From Candidatus Altimarinota bacterium (lineage in GTDB: Bacteria; Patescibacteria; JAEDAM01; BD1-5; UBA2023): a stretch of DNA of 7,917 bases. How positions within the stretch are numbered: the stretch's first letter is position 1; each line of letters begins with the position of its first letter. The translations under genes were made by a program, and so were the position numbers. The notes beneath the pieces are model-generated. The model worked only from the letters and a program-made list of their open reading frames with translations. It searched no databases and was not told the DNA's origin. The stretch covers positions 1 through 7,917 of the forward strand of contig JAGYHI010000038.1 of assembly GCA_018457335.1 (NCBI GenBank). Reading direction: 5' to 3'. Shown here piece after piece: positions 1-7,917 of the stretch.

Positions 1-757
1 GTAAGATGACTATAATTTTTGCATCTGGCGTCGGAAATATATCTCGTGTTTTTACAGTTTTGATTTCATTTTTTCCTTTGGTATCGTACCAAATTCCTGA
101 TTGTATTGGATAATTTTCCCAATCAATTTCATCGGTTGTTTTTTTATCAACTATCCTTCAAAAGTCCATAAGTGCATTATTGATATCACGTACATATTTT
201 TCAGGATTTTCTTTTGGAACGACAAATTTTTTAAAATCATTTTCGATGTTTTGCTTTTCTTTGTCCGTAAGCTTTCGTTCTTTGGTCCCAAAAAAATATC
301 GTGAAAAAATCTTTTCGAGATTAGTATCCCATGCAAGTGTTGGCTCTCAATACCCAAAGGCGAGTATAGCTCGTGCAGTATACTCGCCTATACCGGGGAG
401 CTTTATAAGCTGTTTTTTATTTTTTGGAAGTTTTTCTTTGTAGATTTCATCAAGTATTTTTGCAGTTTTTAAGATATTTCTCGCTCGACTATAATATCCC
501 ATCCCTTTGTAGTATGGAAAAAATGTGTCATAGTCCGTTTTTGCGAGTGTTTTTACATCTGGAAAGGCTTGTATAATTTTTGTAAAATACCCGACGACAC
601 GATCTGCTTGGGTCTGCTGTAAAAAAATTTCACTGATCCACACTCTATAAAGTCGGTTATTTTCTGGGATGTTATACTGTCGCCAAGGAAAATTATGAGT
701 TCCATTTTCTTGAAACCAATCATAAATTTCTTGCCATGGATATTTTCAAAAGTTCAT
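1..757 (-). CDS. mutY: A/G-specific adenine glycosylase (MutY), 3'-truncated by window edge, no Fe-S cluster cysteines
   Basis: Base-excision repair enzyme that removes adenine mispaired with 8-oxoguanine. Reading TGA as Gly from ATG at 757, 252 residues are visible and the frame is open at the left edge. Seen: N-terminal FPWR (about 24-27), then VWISEIFLQQTQ (39-50) with the expected catalytic Glu43; the GMGYYSRARN block near 90; helix-hairpin-helix LPGIGEYTA (120-128); WDTN with the expected catalytic Asp144; and ALMDFG (195-200). In-frame TGAs are codons 4, 137 and 200; 137 and 200 fall on glycines conserved in E. coli MutY. The C-X6-C-X2-C-X5-C loop that should follow ALMDFG is absent, and no cysteine occurs in the visible protein. 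The last residues (RDIFPTPDAKIIVIL) look like the start of the MutY NUDIX-like domain. Divergent from the gene at 909. Family call is firm; activity without the cluster is inference. Confidence 0.93.
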
Positions 758-779
758 ATTCTCAAAATTTGATATTTTT

Positions 780-808
780 AGTATACAGAAATTCACAAAA
801 AATCAAAG
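780..808 (-). promoter_or_regulatory. Possible promoter of mutY
   Basis: On the minus strand a TATACT hexamer (785 down to 780) lies about 22 bases before the mutY ATG, a good -10 match. The -35 is weak: TTTGAT at a 16-base spacing or TTGATT at 15. The implied leader is only about 15 bases and carries no clear Shine-Dalgarno sequence. Assignment rests mostly on the -10 and position. Confidence 0.35.
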
Positions 809-819
809 ATTTTGTATAC
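781..819. repeat. Imperfect inverted repeat in the divergent intergenic region
   Basis: GTATACA (781-787) is mirrored by TGTATAC (813-819), 25 bases apart. Nested inside is a smaller AT-rich inverted repeat, AAAATC-AAA-GATTTT (799-813), and 813-820 is itself a palindrome (TGTATACA). The left arm overlaps the putative mutY -10. It could be an operator, but AT-rich DNA makes short palindromes cheap, so function is unproven. Confidence 0.3.
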
Positions 820-835
820 ATTTTTTATTTAAACC

Positions 836-849
836 ACACTATTTTGTGT
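836..849. promoter_or_regulatory. Small palindrome abutting the plus-strand -35 box
   Basis: ACAC-TATTTT-GTGT, with 4-base arms, touches the -35 hexamer at 849. It recalls the outer ACAC/GTGT halves of the NrdR box, but the centre is 6 bases rather than the 8 of the family consensus. Position would suit a repressor site; identity is uncertain. Confidence 0.15.
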
Positions 850-876
850 TGAAACTTTTTAAAAAATGACTATACT
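849..876 (+). promoter_or_regulatory. Sigma70-type promoter for the alpha-2-macroglobulin/nrdR/priA-like unit
   Basis: TTGAAA (849-854), a 16-base spacer and TATACT (871-876) form a good housekeeping-type promoter. Transcription would begin near 883, giving a leader of about 26 bases before the ATG at 909. No other convincing promoter is seen before nrdR or the priA-like gene, so this one may drive all three. Confidence 0.55.
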
Positions 877-908
877 TGGGAAGAAATTTCTAAAAATATT
901 CTCAAAAA

Positions 909-3900
909 ATGAAGCGATTTTCTCAATTATTCATACTTGTAATAGCATTCGTATGAGTAGGAATGCTTTGAATTTTTACTTATCATCTCATTGCATATAC
1001 TCTCAATTTTGCTTTTCCAGGTCAGGCTTCTCAATCTGGACAAAAGGGGATTTTTCTTTTTAAAAAACCAGAGACTTTCCTAATCTCCAAGGATACAAAT
1101 ATTTTAGATACACAGGCTATATACAAAGCACTTACACTCAATGGAACCCCATACCAACTTTTGCATTCTGGTGCGATTGAAGCTGATATTTCGGAAAGTG
1201 CTCTTATACTACAATTGACTCAACCACAAATAGGGGATAGTGTCAAAATTTCAGCTGATATTTACAATACTTCTACAAAATATAACTATAAACTTCCAAA
1301 AGATTTAATTTGGAATTTTGATACCAATCAAAAATCTTTGCATTTTTCGCGAGAAAACAAAGATGGAAATCTGGCTTATAAGATTAGCAATAATCAATAC
1401 GAAGGAAATAATGAGCAACTTAAATGGTATGGTACATATAATGAAAATTTGTGTGAGAAAAATATTTTTTCTTGGAAGGAAAGTGATTTTTTTGAAATCA
1501 AAACGCATAAAGATACAAATATGGTGAGGAGTGAAAATATTCATATTTTGGATTTAGAATCTGATACAAATTTGAAGTGTATTATTGCTGGACGAGGAAA
1601 TCAGATTTCTGTAATTTCCCAAGAAAAAATTCCTCCTTTTGCTTTTTCTGGGAGCATTATTACTATGCGATCTCCTAAAATCAATATGCAAACGCATATA
1701 AAAATTACTACCGACAGTATTTTGAAAGATATTTCAAAAGAAAAAATTCTTGAAAAAATTCATATTTCTCCGTCTATTTCATTGACGTCAGAAAATTTCA
1801 AAATTTCTGAGAATACGATTGATATTTTGGCTCCATTTGAAAATAATACACATTATAAAATCAAGCTTGATAAAATGGAAGATATTTATGGTCGTGCCGC
1901 CTTTTTTGAGTATGAAGTTTCTGTTTTGGATGCACCATCGCTGTCGATTGGGTTGCAATCTTCTGGCTCAATTTTTTCTATGAATGATGCGATTTATGGG
2001 CAGATTTTTTCTTCCCAAGTTGATATAAGTTCTTATAAGATTCAGATTTGTAAAATTGAACCAAGTCAATATTTACGAATTCAAAACACGATTGAATCAC
2101 AGGAAAATATAGAAAACCCTAATTACAATTATATTTCTATGCATAGCCCGAGATCTTGTATACAAAAAGATATAAAGGCTCATAAAAATCAAACAAAAAT
2201 ACCATTTCGCCTTGATGATGAGGATTCGCAATTTTTTAAGAAAGGTATTTACATGTTGAGTTTTCGGGAGAAAAGTGCATTAAAAAATATTCAGAATTTT
2301 GTGAAACCGACATTTTTTTCTATTTCGGATCGTGTCATTACATCTTTTCCAGGTGATCAGAAATGAAAAGAATTTTTTATATACGACAGAAAAAATTTTC
2401 AAGCAAAGCCACAAACACAAGTCTATCTTCATCTCTATAAAGCATCTAATACCCCTTCAAATACTCCGACTCCACCGAGAATTATCGCCCTTGGAATTAG
2501 TGATACGGATTGAAAATTAACGCTTTCGGATGGAGTTTTTCAGCAGGTAAAGCAATTTATTTGACAACCCCATATTTTTTCAATTTTGACATTAGAATCA
2601 GACTCTTGATTTGGTTTTTTTCAGCTACCAAGCAGTTTATTTCAGGAGAATGAAAAAATTATCCAAGATACCAAAACAAAGTCAACAACTTTTTTGTACA
2701 CCCACCAGTATTGGTCACCGTATAATCAAGATTTTTCTGTGTATGGATCTACTCAAACTGGCAAGCTTTTTTTGACAGATGTACAATGAAAAAAAATACG
2801 AGAATATCCAATTTATCCACAAAAAGATTATTTCTTTACTCAGAAAATCCAATTTGATACTAAAATCCCAAAATGAAAATATTTTCTTTGAATTTTTTCT
2901 GATGTAGATACCAATAAGAGTGTGCTTATATCACCTCAACCCCCTGTTTTTATAGGTGGAAAAAAAGTTGATACGCGTGAACAAATGGCTGTAGATTTTG
3001 TACTTCAAAGTAATGATATAGATGAAAGTGGGATTCCAAAAAATCTACGCTCCTATGAAAATGTGACACAAAAAAATCTATGGAATCATACGGTTTTTCA
3101 GACAAAAATTGGCTTTGAAGGAATTATTCGCACATCTGACCAAGCAACGAAAAAACCACTTCCTTATATAGAATATGAATATCAATTTTTTGAACAAAAT
3201 GAACATGATACTAAACAAAAACTCCTTATGGAAGGAAAATGAAAAACTGATGCAGATGGCTTTGGTTATATTCGTAGTCAGGTAAATTTCGAGTCCTATG
3301 GTTCTAAGAAAAAATATATTTGCAATCTCACGCTTTATAATCCTTTAACGGATGAAATCCTTTATAAGACTGCTTCATACCTTGTGATTCCGTCTACTAA
3401 TACTTCATATTTTCGAGATGATACACCTTTGCAAGTCAATCTAAAAAACACTTGGATTTCTTCAGATATTCCTCTTGATTGAAAACTATATTTTTTAAAC
3501 GATTCCAAAAATACTCAAATTTGATCTGGAGATTACGGTTATAATATTTGACTTCTTGGTGGTGATTTTACAGCGACAGGGAGTTTTGAAAAAAATGATT
3601 TTTCTATAGATACTAAAAGTTTTCCGGCTGGTATTTATAAGATTCAAGTTTTTCCAATCCGAAAAAACCTTCCAGCATTACTTCGAGAAAAACTCACAAC
3701 TGAAACCCTTTTCTTAAAAAAGGGTGAAAAATTTACGTTGCCAAAAAGGCTTGAGCTCATACCGCAAAAAATGCAATATAAGCAATGAGAAAATGTAAAA
3801 ATGATGATAGTTTCTCCACAAAATAAAGGTGGATTGATAATAAATGCTCACCAATGAACTAGAAAAATAAATACAAAATATCTAACTTTATCAGGGGCGG

Positions 3901-6167
3901 TTTTGGATTTTGATTTTCCACTTTCAGCCGATTTGAGTGAGCCTCTTTGTATTCAAATAAAAGTATTTTGAGAGCAAGAATTTTCAAACCAAAAATGTAT
4001 TTTTCCAGAAATTGTAAAAGAAAATTCCTTTGAAATTTGACTCGATGCTTCTACTTTTGAGCCTGGAAAACAAACAAAAATCACTGTGAAAACTGATAAA
4101 AATAAACTGCATCATACGGCTTTCTTTCTTACGCCAATACATCAAAGTGATGCTTTTCTGTCTTGGTTTCAATCTACTGTAAATCTCGATGCCTTTCCAG
4201 ACCATTTTGAAGTATTTTCACTTTGAGATCCGATTAATTTCCAAAAAACATACACCGGGTCTCTTTCCTTTCCAAAAGATATTTATGGGAAATATTCACT
4301 GATTGCTTTGACTTTTGATATTGCGTGAAATACACAAAAAAAAGTGATTCCTCTTGCTTTTTCCCGACCTTATGACTTAGTGGTTTCACTTCCAAAAAAG
4401 GCTCGTTTATGAGAAAAAATCACTGTCGCAGTAGATACAAAAAACATGACAGAATCAATAAAAAATATGACACTGGTCGCAAAAATAGAATGATATGATG
4501 CAATTTACCGAGAGAAAAAAAATCTGATTATGAACATCGGAAGTAAGACTACATCTTATTTTAGTATTCCAGTACCAAGAAATATTAAAAATACGATGTC
4601 TGTATGAGTATATTTAAAAGAATGAGACAAAATTATCGCTTCATCTCTTCAAGATATAAAAATACTTCCAAAAGTATCTTATAAATACTTTCCAGAGTAT
4701 ACTGTGAAATTTCCAAATATAAAAACAAATTCTTGAGTACAAATACCCTATACTTCATGAGATCAATTGTCACTTTCCGTTGGAACGGACATCCGTGTGT
4801 TGTATGAGCCGATTTTACAGTCTTTTACTTTGCAAGAAGGACAATGAGAAAATGGTCGACTTGCTTTGGCTCTTGCTGAAAGAATACAATCAAAAATACC
4901 GCTTTCAATGACCGGAATTATTATTCCAAAAAAAATACATTCAAATCGTTTTATTTTTTCTCAAAAAGATGATGTTTCAGAGTTGAAAATGCTTGAATAT
5001 ATTGACTCACTTGGTATGATTCTTGACTTGCAAGACTCTTGAATCCAAGTCGATAAGAAGTATGCAGACGACCTCAAAAAAGCGATTGATATTTATTTGC
5101 AAACACATAAAAATACTTATCTCTATGCGGATGCATATCGCATTTTTTCTCATATGACTGGAAGTGGAGCAGATATACTTTATAAAGAAATCGACCCGAA
5201 AAAACTTGATAGACATAGTCGTATTGATTATATTGCTGGAATTCAAAATCAGCGAAAAGATTTTACAGGTGCGCTTCTTTCCGAGGCAATTGAGTCTGTA
5301 AATGGTACAGATATGACAGTGCAGAGATGATGGTCACTTTTGAGCGATAGAGCTCTCCTTTTGCAGATTTTAATCCGTGCAGGAAAGGAAGCAAAAGCAC
5401 ATAAAATTTTCAGAGAAATTCTTGATGAATTTGTAAAAAATCCTCGTGCTTTCTCACAAAAAGAGGCAAGAGAACTCCTTAAGGCTGTTTATTTGCAAAC
5501 CCAATTAAAAACAAAAATTCCTGCTATTTCTTGGTCACTTTCATCATGAGTAATACAACTCCAAAAAATCCTCAATGCACAAAATCCATTTTATTTTCAT
5601 CGTTTTGATACCGAAAAAATCGATAAAAATTTTATGATTTCTGCATCAGGAAAAGATGTGCAAAATCTCATATTCCTCTTTTCAAAAAAACCAAAAAATA
5701 TCCCTCAAAGTGAGTACTTTCAGATTTCTCAAAAAGTCGAAAAAGTAGATATGTCAGCAGGAGTATATCCAGATGGAACTTTTAAAAGACTTGATAAAAT
5801 GGATGATAATAAACTTTTAAAAAATGCTCTTTATCAAGTGACACTGGAGGCGAAATATATCTCAAAAAACCCAGAAGAGCCCACAAAATTTCTTATGTAT
5901 TTCCCAAAGACCTCAGCACTGCTGACTACCTATCAAAAGCATGTAGAGCAGGGGAAGTATACAATTCCATTTACTTATTTTTCTGAGTCTTCAGATATGT
6001 ACATAGCACTGTATGAACCGTCGGATTCTTCAAACACTTGGAAATATACTTACTACATCCGTCCAAGATACTCATGAGAGTATATACTACCACCAGTAAA
6101 TATTTCCCTCCAATCAAATCAAAATATCCAAGCCCAGACAAACTCAATTAAATTTATAATTCCTTAA
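909..6167 (+). CDS. Bacterial alpha-2-macroglobulin family protein, thioester-less, 30 in-frame TGA(Gly) codons
   Basis: A 1752-residue protein continuous in one frame from ATG 909 to TAA 6165-6167 if TGA is Gly; upstream TAA at 891 leaves 909 as the only ATG. Residues 1-30 are a basic start plus a hydrophobic helix (signal or membrane anchor; no lipobox Cys), so it should act outside the membrane. About 279-340 is an Ig-like strand domain with FENNTHYKIKLDKMEDIYG; macroglobulin-like beta domains follow from about 487; FEPGKQTKITVKT (about 1050) resembles the family's YkPGe segment; 1140-1290 matches the block before the thioester domain. The thioester CxEQ is replaced by QGEN (1312-1315), followed by helical repeats (about 1350-1550) and the family C-terminus YTYYIRPRYSGEYILPP (about 1710-1728). 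The family traps or inhibits proteases; without the thioester it cannot crosslink prey, so any role here would be non-covalent or structural. No pbpC partner is in view. Confidence 0.88.
4842..4853 (+). other. Degenerate thioester site in the alpha-2-macroglobulin gene
   Basis: Codons CAA TGA GAA AAT (Gln-Gly-Glu-Asn, residues 1312-1315) occupy the place of the family's Cys-x-Glu-Gln. They follow the LSLSVGTDIRVLYEPILQSF stretch that corresponds to the strand and helix leading into yPyGCxEQ. The Glu is kept, the Cys is Gln and the final Gln is Asn, so an internal thioester cannot form. Confidence 0.7.
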
Positions 6168-6177
6168 TTTTTCCTCT

Positions 6178-6630
6178 ATGAAATGCCCAAAATGTAAAGC
6201 ACTGGACACTCGTGTCGTCGATAGTCGTATGGCGGATAATGGCCGCTCGATTCGCCGCCGCCGAGAGTGTACGGCTTGTGGATCACGATTTACAACCTTT
6301 GAAAGGCTCGAATTTGTGTCTTTTATGGTGACAAAATCTTCTGGCGAACTCGAACTCTACGACCGCGACAAACTCGAAGCTTCTATCATGAAATCACTCA
6401 CGAAGCGGACTTTTGATCCAAAGCAACTTACTGACATGATCAATGCTCTTGAAGTGCAGTGGGCGGCTAATAAAAATGCAGTCACATCAAAACGAATCGG
6501 AAGAGATATTCTTGCAAAATTGCGAGAATTTGATGAGATTGCCTTTTTGCGATATGCGTCGATTTATCACAATCATGAGAGTGTGTCAGGATTTATAGAA
6601 TTTTTGCAAAATGAATTGAAAAAGTCCTAA
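6178..6630 (+). CDS. nrdR: Transcriptional repressor NrdR
   Basis: Full-length 150-residue NrdR, a zinc-ribbon/ATP-cone repressor that senses adenine nucleotides and shuts down ribonucleotide reductase genes by binding paired NrdR boxes. Seen: zinc ribbon with Cys3, Cys6, Cys31 and Cys34; the signature VVDSR (14-18) and SIRRRREC (24-31); RFTTFERLE (37-45); an ATP-cone over about 47-137 including YDRDKLEASI and DEIAFLRYASIYHNHE. The start is ATG 6178, ten bases after the stop of the preceding gene, with no Shine-Dalgarno sequence in the gap. It is the only gene in the window with no in-frame TGA; it has few glycines. Its last 20 bases overlap the start of the priA-like gene. The gene it controls is not visible here. 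Confidence 0.97.
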   Translation: MKCPKCKALDTRVVDSRMADNGRSIRRRRECTACGSRFTTFERLEFVSFMVTKSSGELELYDRDKLEASIMKSLTKRTFDPKQLTDMINALEVQWAANKNAVTSKRIGRDILAKLREFDEIAFLRYASIYHNHESVSGFIEFLQNELKKS

Positions 6631-7594
6631 GGTACGAATTATTTCGCTTGCAAATCAGAAATTTAATGCCAGTCTGATTTCTTATGAAGTGGAAAAACTC
6701 ATCGAATCGCAGATTCAATCCGGGAAAAAAACTTTGCTTTTTTATAATCGACGGGCTCACTCGCATGCGTGGATTTGTCAGGATTGTGGGTATTTTGAGT
6801 CGTGTCCAGATTGTGATATTGCGCTCGCGTATCACAGTCAGCCTCGACCGACTCTGCGCTGTCATCAGTGCTCACATGTCGCGCTGATTCCTGAGTCGTG
6901 CCCCCAATGTAGGAGTCATTTTTCCAAGCCTATCGGCGTAGGTATCCAGCAAATTGAGGAGTGACTTCAAAAACTTTTTCCGCATCAGACTATTTATCGC
7001 CTTGACTCGGATATACCAGAAAAATCACAAAAAACCATCGAAAATATCGAAAAAAGTGATATTATTCTTTCCACCCAAAAGTGACAAATGATTCGTCATG
7101 ATACTATTGACACGGTTGTTTTTCTTCTCTTTGAGGTCAATTTTTCCGTGCCGATGTATGATATAGAAGAGGAAATTTATCACATGATTGCATATTTTAA
7201 AAAGCAAAAAACCAATTTGTATATACAGACCTATATGCCCGAGCATCCGATTTTGCAGTCGCTTACTTTTTCAAATTATCAAGATTTTTTAAATACTATT
7301 TTGATTCCTGAGCGAAAAAGTTTTGGCTATCCACCTTTTTGAGAATTTGTGATTTTTCGGGTGCATCATCAAAAAAAAGAAAAAGTCCGTGCTATCATCC
7401 AAAATCTCTCAGAGAGTATCAAGCCACTTTTGACCGACGAATTATTTTTTTCAGTTGATAGTGATATTTGGACACGGTCGCAAGGGCAGTGGAATCAAAA
7501 AATTATTTTAAAAGGCAAAGGGATTATTGATATCATTGAAAAAATAACTCCGCAAGTGGTGCGGAGTCGGTTTGTACATTTGGAGTGGCAATAA
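6611..7594 (+). CDS. priA: PriA-like C-terminal protein (zinc module and degenerate helicase lobe 2), lacking the N-terminal half
   Basis: With TGA as Gly, 327 residues run from ATG 6611 to TAA 7592-7594; full PriA is about 700-800. A stop at 6596 in this frame blocks upstream extension, and nrdR fills that space. The start SPKVRIISL matches the PriA segment just before helicase motif IV; KTLLFYNRRAH is motif IV. Eight zinc-ligand cysteines are intact (56, 59, 65, 68, 84, 87, 97, 100), then GVGIQQIEE. Motif V is eroded to STQKGQM (154-160) without its later Gly-[HL]-D-F, and motif VI (VAGRAGR) is missing: EEEIYHMIAYFKKQ (186-199) sits there. IYIQT-like, PEHPIL and YPPFGE landmarks follow in PriA order. 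In-frame TGAs are at 6617, 6962, 7082 and 7340. PriA reloads the replicative helicase at stalled forks; this version has no Walker A or DEAH lobe, so a motor-free adapter or a split gene is possible. Confidence 0.82.
7539..7567 (-). terminator. Intrinsic terminator for the minus-strand membrane protein gene, inside the priA-like CDS
   Basis: Read on the minus strand: ACTCCGC (7567-7561), a 7-base loop, GCGGAGT (7553-7547), then TA and six Ts (7546-7539). The 7-bp stem is perfect with five G/C pairs. It begins 31 bases past the stop codon of the gene ending at 7599. On the plus strand no T-run follows the stem, so it should work in one direction only. Confidence 0.65.
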
Positions 7595-7598
7595 TTTT

Positions 7599-7917
7599 TT
7601 AGAGAACAATATCTTTCTTTCGCATAATAGTCCAAACGAGTGTTCCAAGAATGATTGCTCAGAAGATGAAAAAGAAAACTGCAAATCCAAAGGCGAGGAG
7701 GATTCCACCACCAGCCAGTCCGATGACATTGGCAAAGTTTTGGATGAGTTTCATCGGTCCAGCAGAGGCATTGGCATCGATTTCTTTGAGTCCTTGTTTT
7801 TTCGCGTAGACCTCATTATAGAGTCGGAGAAATTCATTTTGTCCGATTGCCATACCACAGGCGTACCCGACCGCATTGATAAGGGAAATTCCGATGATAG
7901 CGAGCGCACTTGGAGTC
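7599..7917 (-). CDS. Integral membrane protein, C-terminal part (possible MFS-type permease), 5'-truncated by window edge
   Basis: The last 105 residues of a gene entering from the right edge and ending with TAA at 7601-7599. Seen: a hydrophobic helix ending near GISLINAVGYACGMAIG, a polar segment with YNEVYAKKQGLKEIDANAS, then two closely spaced hydrophobic helices (NVIGLAGGGILLAFGFAVFF and IFGAIILGTLVWTIM) and a short basic tail RKKDIVL. One in-frame TGA (7661-7659) lies between the last two helices and reads as Gly. The pattern of a cytoplasmic or periplasmic loop followed by a terminal helix pair resembles the end of an MFS transporter, but I see no diagnostic motif. It converges on the priA-like gene with four bases between the two stops. 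Substrate unknown. Confidence 0.6.

Noticed and set aside
101..443. Plus-strand open frames opposite mutY
   Set aside because: They are antisense shadows; the minus-strand frame has clear MutY motifs.
836..849. A confident NrdR operator
   Set aside because: The spacing between ACAC and GTGT is 6, not 8, and a second properly phased copy is not visible.
1305..1544. Reverse-strand open frame within the macroglobulin gene, and similar ones at 3984-4205 and 5007-5246
   Set aside because: They are hydrophobic or Lys/Ile-rich low-complexity translations antisense to a well supported gene, with no recognisable motif.
909..6167. A decayed pseudogene broken by 30 nonsense codons
   Set aside because: All interruptions are TGA, never TAA or TAG, there is no frameshift, and the protein matches the family from end to end. 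Neighbouring genes show the same TGA pattern.
7547..7567. Terminator for the plus-strand operon
   Set aside because: On the plus strand the stem is followed by CGGTTTGTAC rather than a T-run, and it lies before the stop codon of the priA-like gene.
1..7917. UGA read as tryptophan (code 4, Mycoplasma-like)
   Set aside because: TGA falls on conserved glycines in MutY and the macroglobulin C-terminus, and Trp at conserved places is always TGG.
1..7917. CRISPR array, insertion sequence, tRNA/rRNA gene or defence system
   Set aside because: No spaced direct repeats, transposase motifs, terminal repeats, cloverleaf-like sequence or nuclease/effector domains are visible, and the window is almost fully occupied by the five genes described.

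Overview
The window looks like a piece of chromosome from a candidate-phyla-radiation bacterium that uses genetic code 25, in which UGA means glycine (Absconditabacteria/SR1 or Gracilibacteria/BD1-5). DNA is AT-rich and genes are packed tightly. Four of the five genes carry in-frame TGA codons yet stay open and family-like through them, and every visible stop is TAA. Several TGAs sit exactly where the protein family has a conserved glycine (MutY codons 137 and 200; the C-terminal alpha-2-macroglobulin motif), while conserved tryptophans are written TGG. That argues for glycine rather than tryptophan. The phylum is inferred from the code; no rRNA or tRNA is present to confirm it.

Layout: 1-757 (minus strand) is a MutY-type A/G-specific adenine glycosylase, cut at its C-terminal end by the window edge and lacking the four cysteines of the usual iron-sulfur cluster. 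758-908 is a divergent control region with a promoter-like signal on each strand and small inverted repeats. 909-6167 (plus) is one 1752-residue membrane-anchored or secreted bacterial alpha-2-macroglobulin, read through 30 TGA codons, whose thioester motif is replaced by Q-G-E-N. 6178-6630 (plus) is nrdR, the ribonucleotide reductase repressor. 6611-7594 (plus), overlapping nrdR by 20 bases, is a 327-residue protein matching only the C-terminal half of PriA, with its zinc-binding cysteines intact but the helicase machinery absent or degraded. 7599-7917 (minus) is the C-terminal end of a membrane protein, perhaps an MFS-type permease, with a probable intrinsic terminator inside the end of the priA-like gene.

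The three plus-strand genes probably form one transcription unit (10-base gap, then a 20-base overlap). It combines an envelope protein, a dNTP-supply regulator and a replication-restart remnant. The shared theme of the window is reduction: three recognisable families (MutY, alpha-2-macroglobulin, PriA) each keep their fold-defining residues but have lost a signature cofactor or catalytic element (Fe-S cluster, thioester, helicase motor). I see no mobile element, CRISPR array, RNA gene or new defence system.
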